Under the pieces are notes generated by a model. The model saw only the letters and a list, made by a program, of their open reading frames with translations. It was not told the origin of the DNA and did no database searches. From Gammaproteobacteria bacterium (GTDB taxonomy: Bacteria > Pseudomonadota > Gammaproteobacteria > GRL18), in contig WTAX01000065.1 in the NCBI GenBank assembly GCA_013139395.1, positions 1-5,027 on the forward strand: a DNA stretch of 5,027 nt. Direction: 5' to 3'. The position numbers were made by a program, and so were the translations under genes. Below are positions 1 to 5,027 of this stretch, in pieces; the first letter of the stretch is position 1; the number at the start of each line of letters is the position of its first letter.

Positions 1-97
1 GCAAACCTGGCCAGAGATAGTCCAGTCTTTTCATAATAGCCCACATGTCAGGTTATGGATAAAAAGTCACCTGACCTGAGGTTAGCTTTAATATGCA

Positions 98-127
98 TTG
101 GTATAATTAAAATACATACTATATACT
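98..127 (+). promoter_or_regulatory. possible upstream promoter(s)
   Basis: Two overlapping readings are possible. An extended -10, TGGTATAAT at 99-107, has a perfect TATAAT but no clear -35. Alternatively TTGGTA (98-103) is followed after 18 bases by TATACT (122-127). The second -10 lies in the 9-mer TATACTAAT, which recurs at the downstream promoter (259-267). The stretch is AT-rich, so chance matches are likely. Confidence 0.35.
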
Positions 128-235
128 AATTTAGTCAGGTGTAGATTAACAATTTTCTGTTACTGAAGTGATGTAAATCAGGACAAAAGACAGATTGTAT
201 TGCTCTTTAACCTTTTTTCAAATTAACTTCAGGCT

Positions 236-264
236 TTGTCAAAATAAAAAATTACATCTATACT
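236..264 (+). promoter_or_regulatory. sigma70 promoter of the Lys/Ala-rich gene
   Basis: TTGTCA (236-241) and TATACT (259-264) are separated by exactly 17 bases, each one mismatch from the sigma70 consensus. Transcription would start near 271, leaving a leader of about 70 nt before the ATG at 343. This is the best promoter match in the window and sits directly upstream of the gene and its terminator. Confidence 0.65.
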
Positions 265-342
265 AATACTTCTATGTATAGGCGGCAGCTGATTACATGG
301 ATGTTATTTGTTATTAAACCGTAATCTCTCAGGAGTAGTAGT

Positions 343-513
343 ATGTCAAAAAAAGATAAAAAGAAACAATCAAAAAAAGCTTTATTAAAGCTTGCTGCTA
401 AGGCAAAGGCAAAGGCTAAGGCTAAAAAAGCTAAGGCAAAAAAAGCTAAAGCTAAAAAAGCTAAGGCAAAAAAAGCCAAATCGAAGAAAAACAAAAAGAA
501 GTCTAAAAAGTAA
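343..513 (+). CDS. Lys/Ala-rich histone H1-like small basic protein
   Basis: This 56-residue protein is made of 31 Lys and 14 Ala, with one acidic residue (Asp5) and no aromatic residue or Cys. Residues 1-20 are a mixed Lys-rich start; residues 21-46 are a run of AK and AKAKK units; the tail is Lys/Ser/Asn. The composition matches bacterial proteins resembling the eukaryotic histone H1 tail (AlgP C-terminal region, chlamydial Hc-type), which bind DNA or RNA through charge, so a nucleoid- or RNA-binding role is inferred. AGGAG at 331-335 lies 7 bases before the ATG. The gene has its own promoter and a strong terminator 22 bases after the stop, so it is probably monocistronic and well expressed. 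The opposite strand is also open, giving a Phe/Leu/Ala-rich translation, but that is an artefact of the repeat. I know no gene symbol for it. Confidence 0.8.
   Translation: MSKKDKKKQSKKALLKLAAKAKAKAKAKKAKAKKAKAKKAKAKKAKSKKNKKKSKK
415..489 (+). repeat. five tandem 15-bp units encoding AKAKK
   Basis: Five consecutive 15-base units start at 415, 430, 445, 460 and 475. The first four each encode Ala-Lys-Ala-Lys-Lys and differ only by synonymous gct/gca and aaa/aag changes; the last has decayed to Ala-Lys-Ser-Lys-Lys. The unit is a multiple of three, so gain or loss of copies would keep the frame. Confidence 0.85.
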
Positions 514-535
514 TTATTCATAATTATTGACTACA

Positions 536-585
536 GGCTGGTATCTCTTTGACGCAATTTATAAAGAGATATCAGCCTTTTTTTT
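536..585 (+). terminator. strong intrinsic terminator after the Lys/Ala-rich gene
   Basis: A 15-bp stem (536-550 with 563-577) contains a single G-T pair, encloses a 12-base loop (551-562) and is followed by eight T (578-585). The stem starts with GGCTG and closes with CAGCC. No T tract exists on the other side, so it acts on the + strand only and insulates the downstream channel fragment. Confidence 0.92.
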
Positions 586-611
586 AGGCAAAGAAATACT
601 ATGAGTTTTCA

Positions 612-857
612 ATGGATAATGAAACAGAAATAACTGCCGACTTTCTGATAGGGCTGGGGAATTGGCTAAAACCCTATCTGGATTTAATTGGCGGCAATCT
701 ATATTTGCAAGCATTAATTATTCTATTAATTTTTTTGAGTGTCGCAAAATTAACCAGTGTCATCATTACTACAGTAGTATTACGTTTTGTTCGTAATACT
801 AAAACAAGCATTGATAATAAAATTATAGCCATATTACATGCGCCTATTGAGTTATAG
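612..857 (+). pseudogene. MscS-family mechanosensitive channel, N-terminal fragment
   Basis: The 81 codons read like the start of a small-conductance mechanosensitive channel. There is a short amphipathic lead (1-29), one hydrophobic helix at about 30-57, a basic turn (R58, R61, K64), and then the segment TSIDNKIIAILHAPI (65-79). In MscS-like proteins that segment joins the first membrane helices. Family members are usually over 250 residues, with further helices, the pore-lining TM3 and a cytoplasmic beta domain; all of these are absent. The reading frame stops at TAG immediately before sequence I assign to an IS256-type element, so the gene appears to have been cut by insertion and its remainder lost. 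The start is uncertain because no good Shine-Dalgarno precedes 612. Assignment rests on pattern memory, not a search, and the fragment cannot form a channel alone. Confidence 0.6.
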
Positions 858-870
858 TTAGATCTGGTGT

Positions 871-898
871 TTGACAAAAAGATGGGTTGACGTATTCT
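871..898 (+). promoter_or_regulatory. promoter inside the IS remnant
   Basis: A perfect TTGACA (871-876) is followed after 16 bases by TATTCT (893-898). In the intact element this would drive the transposase. A transcript would start near 905 and no terminator lies between it and the gene at 1248, so it could read into the four-gene cluster. Confidence 0.5.
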
Positions 899-945
899 GT
901 TGGAATTTTATCCACCACGATAGAATTTACAACAAGGAACACGTC

Positions 946-1047
946 ATGGATCATGATAATATTTTTCAACTGAAACAACCAGAAGAATCTGCTTCTGATG
1001 CATTAACCGAGCTGCTAAGAAATGGTGCCAAAGAACTTTTAATATGA
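946..1047 (+). pseudogene. IS256-family (Mutator-type) transposase, N-terminal fragment
   Basis: A 33-codon reading frame begins at ATG 946 with AAGGA (934-938) seven bases upstream and stops at TGA 1045-1047. Its residues IFQLKQPEESASDALTELL (6-24), then RNGAKELL, match the characteristic opening of IS256-family transposases, where LTE.LR.GA.ELL is followed by a helix beginning an AR-x-AVEAE-like stretch. That continuation is absent, and the sequence after Leu32 no longer resembles the family. Intact members have about 400 residues and a DDE nuclease domain. This is therefore a dead fragment truncated within the first tenth of the protein. The family call comes from motif recognition and is fairly secure for so short a piece. 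Confidence 0.7.
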
Positions 1048-1247
1048 GGCAACGATGCTGTTTTATGCTACCTTTGGGTTACATTTATATTGAGGCAATT
1101 CGCTTTATGAAATTACATAGAGTTTTTCATTTTATCGTCTATTATTAAAAGTATAAGATAGGCACTCTTCATAAAGTTAATATGAACATTTGAATTGAGA
1201 GCGTATGGCTCTTGTGCTGTTAACACTGAATAAAGTTCGGAGTAGGC
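1048..1247. other. intergenic, leader of the four-gene cluster
   Basis: No gene is supported. Weak promoter-like pieces are a TATAAG at 1152-1157 without a convincing -35, and TTGAGA (1195-1200) with TGTTAA (1218-1223) 17 bases on. A 34-codon frame (1044-1148) has no homology I recognise. Part of this stretch may be leftover IS or channel sequence that can no longer be recognised. Confidence 0.4.
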
Positions 1248-1844
1248 ATGAGTAAACAAGAATCAGAAAATTCCTTATTGCCATCTAGGGAAGATGAGTT
1301 CAGTCGTTGCAAGGTTTGTTGCGAACCCATTAATGCCAGGGCCATCAAATGTACCAAATGCGGCTCCTATCAGGACTGGACCAGGCACCTGTTACGCTGG
1401 AGCGCACTGCTAATCACTCTGTTTGGCCTGGCACCGCTGTGGAGCATATCCAACTCCCTCTCAAAACTCAGCGTTGACACTAAAGTAGCGCATATTGAGG
1501 CGGCACTGACTGCCTGTGAAAAAGATTCGGTGCGGCTGGTATTCGAAAATTCAGGCGAAATCAGTGGCATTATCACAGACATCACATTCGCTTTACTGCA
1601 GGATGGCCAACGTACTGTCCCAGGCCTCGAGCTTCGCAATAACCTCGAAGATGAACAAGATATTCTTGTTATCCCGGATCAACCTCCGGTCAGGGTGACC
1701 TATAGTCCCTATATCGGTAACACCAAGGCCAGTTTTATTTCTGAATCCCGGTCACATGAAAACTGTTTGTATCAATTGCAGGTCAAATGGATTGACTTCG
1801 CTGGCTCGCACCAACAATTAAGCCGAGAGTGTGGATGCCCATGA
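1248..1844 (+). CDS. zinc-ribbon single-pass membrane protein, first gene of exported cluster
   Basis: The 198-residue product has three parts. An N-terminal zinc ribbon has C21-x2-C24 and C35-x2-C38-G, with an additional C25. One membrane helix lies at about 51-70, preceded by positive residues (R46, H47, R50), which places the ribbon in the cytoplasm. The periplasmic part (about 72-198) reads as alternating beta strands (VRLVFENSGEISGIITDITF at 95-114) and contains four Cys (90, 173, 195, 197) that could form disulfides. I do not recognise a named family. The ribbon suggests metal binding and protein or nucleic-acid contact; no catalytic motif is visible. GGAG at 1239-1242 lies five bases before the ATG. 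The TGA overlaps the next gene's ATG in an ATGA, implying translational coupling. The base composition is visibly richer in G+C than the upstream 1.2 kb. Confidence 0.85.
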   Translation: MSKQESENSLLPSREDEFSRCKVCCEPINARAIKCTKCGSYQDWTRHLLRWSALLITLFGLAPLWSISNSLSKLSVDTKVAHIEAALTACEKDSVRLVFENSGEISGIITDITFALLQDGQRTVPGLELRNNLEDEQDILVIPDQPPVRVTYSPYIGNTKASFISESRSHENCLYQLQVKWIDFAGSHQQLSRECGCP

Positions 1845-2527
1845 ATAATTCACTAAGTGTGTCAATTATTGCTACTGTTTTATTGCTTACCATTGCATGT
1901 TCGGCCTTTGCGGCGCCAAAAAATGAAGTAGCCCTGTTTGAATATGAGGGGGTCAGTGAAGGAGGAGTATCCTCGGCTAAATTTGGTGTATTTAAAGGTA
2001 TTCTCAAGGATAAAATATCTAATCTCAAACGCGAAGTGCTACAGGGCGATGCTCAGGGGTTTGATTATCTTGAAGAGGTTTATGTTAATTTTCGTGATAA
2101 GGATACTTTTGACAAATCGGAGGGCATTAATCTCTGGCTGAAAAACCAGACATCGGTACTGTGTTTAATGCGCGGTACCATCGTCTCGGATGATAACATC
2201 ACCTATCTGGTCAAGAGCAATTTTCACCTTGGTGAGCTAAAGGGAACATTCCCTTATGATACGGTCAATATCACCTTGCCGGTCAGTAGCAAAGAGTTTG
2301 GCAATACCCAGGATAGTCATAGCCTGGTAATCCTTTATGCCCTGGCCATGGATGCCAAACGATTGGGACATGATAAAAGTCATATTGCCCGGTTTCTAAA
2401 TTCAGCCAACAACAAACTGGCTGATATCAAGCGTCGTGGTGGCGTACTAAACGGTGATCTTGGTATCCTTGAAACCGCATTGGCTCAGGCCACCAGAGAA
2501 ATTTTGGGGGGTGATAATGGCAATTAA
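1841..2527 (+). CDS. exported protein with possible TolB-N/FlgO-like domain
   Basis: I chose ATG 1841 (228 aa) over GTG 1829 and ATG 1835 because it forms an ATGA overlap with the upstream stop and gives a clean signal peptide. The hydrophobic core is at 7-19, with AFA (22-24) before Ala25. Cys20 lies in a poor lipobox (TIAC), so a lipoprotein is possible but less likely. The mature part begins with a strand (VALFEYEG, 30-37), then helices, then SVLCLMRGTIVSDDNITYLV (105-124). That layout resembles TolB-N/FlgO/CsgG-like alpha-beta domains, where a hydrophobic strand ending in G-x-(V/I) precedes a two-strand turn. Residues 158-225 are helical and TPR-like. No catalytic residues are apparent and the family is unknown to me. 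It ends 11 bases inside the next gene, and a periplasmic location is inferred. Confidence 0.85.
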   Translation: MNNSLSVSIIATVLLLTIACSAFAAPKNEVALFEYEGVSEGGVSSAKFGVFKGILKDKISNLKREVLQGDAQGFDYLEEVYVNFRDKDTFDKSEGINLWLKNQTSVLCLMRGTIVSDDNITYLVKSNFHLGELKGTFPYDTVNITLPVSSKEFGNTQDSHSLVILYALAMDAKRLGHDKSHIARFLNSANNKLADIKRRGGVLNGDLGILETALAQATREILGGDNGN

Positions 2528-3596
2528 GTCATATCTGACCAAATTTCTGTTTCTCTTCTATTGTTTGCTTTGGGCCGGTTTTGCAATGGCTGAGCCACTA
2601 CGTCTGCTGGTGCCTAAATTTTTTGGACCTGAACCACTTAGTCAGCATGTGCGCACTACCATTTATTTTGAGATGGTGAATGCTTTTAAAGCTGTGGATA
2701 CTCCGGATAAAGGGGCGTGGATTCTCTATGGTCAGGAAAAACTGAAGCATCAGAATCATAATTCGGTTCTCGCTGCGGCAAAATGGCCCTCAGTCCGTGC
2801 CGATTTAGCGATTTGGGGACAGGTTCGTCAGTATGATGACGGTGTGGTGCTGCAACCTTATCTGACTGTAACATCTCTTATCAAAAAACGTCAGATCAGA
2901 CCTGAGCTATGGACGCTGACTCTTAAAGATAACGAAGGCAGACCGATTCGGTTTGAATTGGATATTCCAGGGCAGTTCTATCAATTTGAGCCGTTATTGC
3001 TCAACACCGAGACCATCCTGGCTTTTGAAAACCCGCAGGGGATGCCAATCTACTCAGGGCGTAAAAGCGGTGCAATTATCGGTCATCTGGGTGAAGTGAT
3101 ACGTGTCTATGAGCTTTATGATGATGCGCAGCTGATTGCTACCAATGGCATCAAAGGCTGGCTTAGAATTAAGCCGATTGGCCAGACAAAAAGTGAAGCG
3201 ATTAACTTTTCCAAGGGAATGGTACGGCTGCTACGTGGTGATTGGCGGGGAACACAACGCAGTTTTACTGAGGTGTTGAAAAATCACAATTTACCACAGA
3301 AATTAAGAATTCATGCACTGATTTATACTGGCCTGGCAAAAGAAAAAAGTGGCGTATCAGGGATGAATGAATTTTCCAATGCTTATGATATTAACCGTCT
3401 GGACAAGGCTGCCGCTGCTTATCTATTGATGAGTCAGGCGGCCGAAATTTCCCGCCTGCAACATTCTGGTATGCAAAGCCAGCTGCAAAAAACTCACGAT
3501 AATCTACAATCAACCTTGAAATCAGCAAAAAATTTATTTGCCAAAGATGATCCCTGGCTTGCTAAAATGAGACTTTTGTTAAAACAGAATCAATAA
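2517..3596 (+). CDS. exported protein with SH3b-like domain and TPR-like tail
   Basis: The 359-residue reading starts at ATG 2517, which has GGGGGG (2506-2511) five bases upstream and begins a good signal peptide ending AMA (23-25) before Glu26. A longer reading from 2454 would bury that peptide, so I reject it. Residues 26-165 resemble the preceding product in layout: a strand LRLLVPKFFG (28-37), helices, then ADLAIWGQVRQYDDGVVLQP (95-114), typical of TolB-N/FlgO-type domains. Residues 171-221 look like a bacterial SH3 domain: a short strand MPIYSG, a GAIIGHLGEVIRVYE core and the G214-W215-L216 ending usual in SH3b. Residues 230-350 are helical and TPR-like, starting at GDWRGTQRSF. The mature protein has no Cys. 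An envelope scaffold or peptidoglycan-contact role is inferred; no enzymatic motif is seen. Confidence 0.87.
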   Translation: MAIKSYLTKFLFLFYCLLWAGFAMAEPLRLLVPKFFGPEPLSQHVRTTIYFEMVNAFKAVDTPDKGAWILYGQEKLKHQNHNSVLAAAKWPSVRADLAIWGQVRQYDDGVVLQPYLTVTSLIKKRQIRPELWTLTLKDNEGRPIRFELDIPGQFYQFEPLLLNTETILAFENPQGMPIYSGRKSGAIIGHLGEVIRVYELYDDAQLIATNGIKGWLRIKPIGQTKSEAINFSKGMVRLLRGDWRGTQRSFTEVLKNHNLPQKLRIHALIYTGLAKEKSGVSGMNEFSNAYDINRLDKAAAAYLLMSQAAEISRLQHSGMQSQLQKTHDNLQSTLKSAKNLFAKDDPWLAKMRLLLKQNQ

Positions 3597-3612
3597 AAAA
3601 GGAGAAAATGTG

Positions 3613-3999
3613 ATGGAAAATACTGGTTTTAAAACTTATTGGAGTCCCGTACTATCGGTAGTTCTCTTGTTTCTTATTCAAAACACTTTTGCTATGGCCC
3701 CTGAGGGGCATCCAGAGAGTCTGGATAGCGAACTTCATTCCGATTTAAACAATCGTATGGAGCAAAAAGGTTACGTCAGAGTGCCCTATAGGCAGGAATT
3801 GTCCCGTGCTATTTCTGCTTATCTTTGGGATAACCGCGATTGGCTTATTAGCACCGATTTCAGTAAAGCCCGTCAAGCCGATGTAATGGTTTGTTTAATG
3901 GCGATAAAAGGTTATTCCGAATTTGACAAATACGTTACTGACATTAAGGATTGGTGTGATGAGATGGTTAGGGTTCCAGTCGGTCATGATTGGAAATAA
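3613..3999 (+). CDS. small exported protein, last gene of the cluster
   Basis: ATG 3613 (128 aa) is preferred to the GTG at 3610 because AGGAG (3600-3604) lies eight bases before it; the two differ by one residue. A signal peptide with a hydrophobic core at 13-22 ends at AMA (27-29) before Pro30. The mature protein of about 99 residues is mostly helical, with many charged and aromatic residues (W72, W77, W114, W127) and two Cys (94 and 115) that could pair. I recognise no family. It starts 16 bases after the preceding stop and shares its export signal, so it is probably the last member of the operon. No clear intrinsic terminator follows in the 226 bases before the next gene. The C-terminus ends GHDWK with TAA, with no sign of truncation. 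Confidence 0.82.
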   Translation: MENTGFKTYWSPVLSVVLLFLIQNTFAMAPEGHPESLDSELHSDLNNRMEQKGYVRVPYRQELSRAISAYLWDNRDWLISTDFSKARQADVMVCLMAIKGYSEFDKYVTDIKDWCDEMVRVPVGHDWK

Positions 4000-4177
4000 G
4001 AAAATAGTTACTGCTAATGTTCAGGAAAATAAAATCATGTGTTATAAAAACAGTCTATTGTTAAAGCTTAGTGAGTTATTTTATTGTACGACAAGTCTGC
4101 TCCTAAACCAAGCTGTTGAAACTTATGATTTTTTCTACAGGAAAGTACTATTCGTAACCAAACTGAATAAATTACAT

Positions 4178-4207
4178 TTGTAAATCAAAGTTTTTGCTAT
4201 TTACTAT
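4178..4207 (+). promoter_or_regulatory. possible promoter of the DUF937 gene
   Basis: TTGTAA (4178-4183) and TACTAT (4202-4207) are 18 bases apart. The predicted start near 4214 would give a very short leader that just includes the ribosome site AAGGA (4215-4219), which makes this assignment doubtful. The stretch 4000-4225 holds no other supported feature. Confidence 0.3.
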
Positions 4208-4225
4208 ATAGAAAAAGGATCAACA

Positions 4226-4672
4226 ATGAACATGAACGAATTGTTAGCAATGGGTGCAAAAGCTTTTATGGAAAGCCAAGGTAGTGGTAATGCAGGCAGT
4301 AATCTTGATCATGGGGCGCTAACCTCTGCACTATCAGGTTTAAGTGGTGATAAATGAGGAAGTGGTGGAATCGATATTGCCTCAATTATTGGAAGTATGC
4401 AGGGTGGTGGTATGGCAAATATTTTTCAGTCATGGCTAGGTGATGGACAAAACCAGAAGATTTCAGGCAATCAAATCAGTGAAATGCTTGGCTCAGATAA
4501 AATTTCAGAATTTGCCTCACAATTGGGATTAAGTGAAGATAAAGCTATTGGTGGTCTTCAGGATGCCATGCCAAAAATGATCGATAATGCCAGTAGTGGC
4601 GGTTCATTACTGGACTCTATCGGTGGAATTGAAGGTGCATTTAACTTGGCTAGCAAATTTTTTGGTAAATAA
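4226..4672 (+). pseudogene. DUF937-family protein, interrupted by in-frame TGA
   Basis: The frame from ATG 4226 (AAGGA at 4215-4219, six bases upstream) runs through a single TGA at 4355-4357 (codon 44) to tandem TAA stops at 4670-4675. It would encode about 148 residues, near the usual length for this family, to which E. coli YidB also belongs. Before the stop come MNMNELLAMGAKAF and a Gly/Ser-rich linker; after it come GSGGIDIASIIGSMQGGG and a helical domain with ANIFQSWLGDG, FASQLGLSEDKA and a C-terminal NLASKFFGK. In relatives the linker continues with Gly, so one GGA to TGA change explains the break. Translation could restart at ATG 4397, giving a 91-residue product holding most of the domain. 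The family's function is not established. A sequencing error or readthrough cannot be excluded. Confidence 0.75.
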
Positions 4673-4711
4673 TAAGCACAATAAAATAACTCTTAGTAAG
4701 TATACCTCTAG

Positions 4712-4743
4712 ATTTAGCCGAGAGTGTGAGCTAAATTATTTTT
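4712..4743 (+). terminator. probable terminator after the DUF937 gene
   Basis: ATTTAGC (4712-4718) pairs perfectly with GCTAAAT (4730-4736) around an 11-base loop, followed by TTATTTTT (4736-4743). The stem is AT-rich and short, so termination may be moderate. Its place 37 bases beyond the tandem stops fits the role. Confidence 0.5.
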
Positions 4744-5027
4744 CAATAAGTTAAATGCACCTAAAAATAATTACTTATTTTTTCAGTTTTTACCCCCTCC
4801 CTAAATCGGGGTGGATATTTAAATCAAGTTTTGCTCTTTATAATTCTTAATGTCGTTGGTATTGACCTTATATAGTCATTTTAAATAGAAATCATATACA
4901 AGCCGATTTCCAGTAAGCAGTAATTTACGCGGGAGAAAAATCAACTGCTTTGACCTCGTGATTTTCAAAGTACTTTTGAATGTTGTTGCTTTGCATGCTA
5001 CTGACAGGCTAAAGCCAACTTTCCTGC
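4744..5027. other. non-coding tail with weak hairpins
   Basis: No gene is supported. ACCCC (4792-4796) and GGGGT (4808-4812) can form a C-rich hairpin. The T-rich run lies before it on the + strand, so it does not look like a terminator in either direction. AAGCAGT (4915-4921) and ACTGCTT (4944-4950) are another inverted pair, 22 bases apart. A TATAAT at 4839-4844 has no good -35. A 23-codon minus frame (4925-4996) lacks a ribosome site. Confidence 0.5.

Larger units (their letters stand above)
1..342. other. AT-rich intergenic leader
   Basis: No gene can be supported here. The first bases are open in several frames: a + frame from base 2 ends at TGA 77-79, and a minus frame with an ATG at 46 runs off the left edge. 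Neither shows a recognisable motif, so a neighbouring gene end cannot be assigned. The 3' part holds the promoters of the Lys/Ala-rich gene. An 8-base inverted pair (CACCTGAC at 68-75, GTCAGGTG at 134-141) is present, but its arms are 58 bases apart and it may be chance. Confidence 0.6.
858..1047 (+). mobile_element. IS256-family element, left-end remnant
   Basis: The segment carries the 5' part of an IS256-type unit: a promoter, a ribosome site and the first 33 transposase codons. The left boundary is inferred from where the channel reading frame ends; the terminal inverted repeat was not identified with certainty. The interior, the DDE catalytic region and the right end are missing, and no inverted copy of the left sequence occurs in the rest of the window. 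It cannot transpose. Confidence 0.6.

Noticed and set aside
1..79. Edge frames that could be the end of a + gene or the start of a minus gene
   Set aside because: They are too short and lack recognisable motifs. The flanking sequence beyond base 1 is needed to decide.
258..521. Minus-strand frame of 87 codons rich in Phe, Leu and Ala
   Set aside because: It is the complement of the Lys/Ala repeat gene, which has the ribosome site, promoter and terminator. The minus frame has none.
1044..1148. 34-codon + frame starting in an ATGA overlap with the transposase fragment
   Set aside because: The overlap is coincidental to a decayed IS end, there is no ribosome site, and the residues show no motif.
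1370..1639. Minus-strand frame inside the zinc-ribbon gene, and similar frames at 674-877, 1783-2028 and 2686-2874
   Set aside because: They are shadows of better supported + strand genes, without start signals or motifs.
3923..4183. Plus-strand frame of 86 codons overlapping the end of the fourth cluster gene
   Set aside because: It has no ribosome site, overlaps a well-supported gene in another frame, and its tail shows no protein-like pattern or known motif.
4355..4357. TGA as selenocysteine or as a reassigned Gly or Trp codon
   Set aside because: No convincing hairpin of the bacterial SECIS type follows, DUF937 proteins are not known selenoproteins, and TGA acts as a true stop at 1842-1844 in the same window.
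343..4672. CRISPR array, tRNA or rRNA genes
   Set aside because: No spaced direct repeats, no tRNA-like cloverleaf with a GTTCGA-type arm, and no rRNA sequence were seen on either strand.
1821..4728. 13-mer AGCCGAGAGTGTG present at 1821-1833 and 4716-4728
   Set aside because: One copy lies in coding sequence and the other in a terminator loop. A match of this length in 5 kb is not rare enough, and the flanks do not match.
4792..4812. C-rich hairpin as a terminator for a minus-strand gene
   Set aside because: On the minus strand the hairpin is followed by A runs, not T runs, and no minus gene ends there.
4925..4996. Minus-strand frame of 23 codons near the right end
   Set aside because: It is very short, has no ribosome site, and its product matches no family I can name.

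Overview
The window looks like a moderately AT-rich, Gram-negative (probably gammaproteobacterial) chromosome segment. The evidence is a DUF937 protein of the proteobacterial type, an IS256-family transposase start, Sec signal peptides with AxA cleavage sites, and standard Shine-Dalgarno and sigma70 signals. I cannot name the species. The standard code applies: TGA ends the 1248 gene and TGG encodes Trp.

Layout on the + strand. (1) Bases 1-342 are an AT-rich leader with one good and one weaker sigma70-type promoter. (2) Bases 343-513 encode a 56-residue Lys/Ala protein with AKAKK repeats resembling a histone H1 tail. It is closed by a strong intrinsic terminator at 536-585, so it forms its own transcription unit. 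(3) Bases 612-857 hold the first 81 codons of an MscS-like mechanosensitive channel, broken at its 3' end. (4) Bases about 858-1047 are the left end of an IS256-family element: a promoter, a ribosome site and the first 33 codons of the transposase. (5) Bases 1248-3999 are four tightly packed genes, all predicted to be membrane-anchored or exported: a zinc-ribbon single-pass membrane protein, a periplasmic protein of 228 aa, a periplasmic protein of 359 aa with SH3b-like and TPR-like parts, and an exported 128-aa protein. (6) Bases 4226-4672 are a DUF937 gene interrupted by one in-frame TGA. (7) Bases 4673-5027 are non-coding with two hairpins.

The four-gene cluster is the part most likely to be an undescribed system. 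Two junctions overlap (4 and 11 bases) and the third gap is 16 bases, which points to co-translation. The second and third products share what I read as a TolB-N/FlgO/CsgG-like alpha-beta module followed by helices. Together they suggest an envelope-located assembly with one cytoplasmic zinc ribbon reaching across the inner membrane. No enzyme signature is visible in it and its function is unknown to me. The segment around it carries three signs of decay or rearrangement: a truncated channel gene, a truncated IS and a nonsense-interrupted DUF937 gene.
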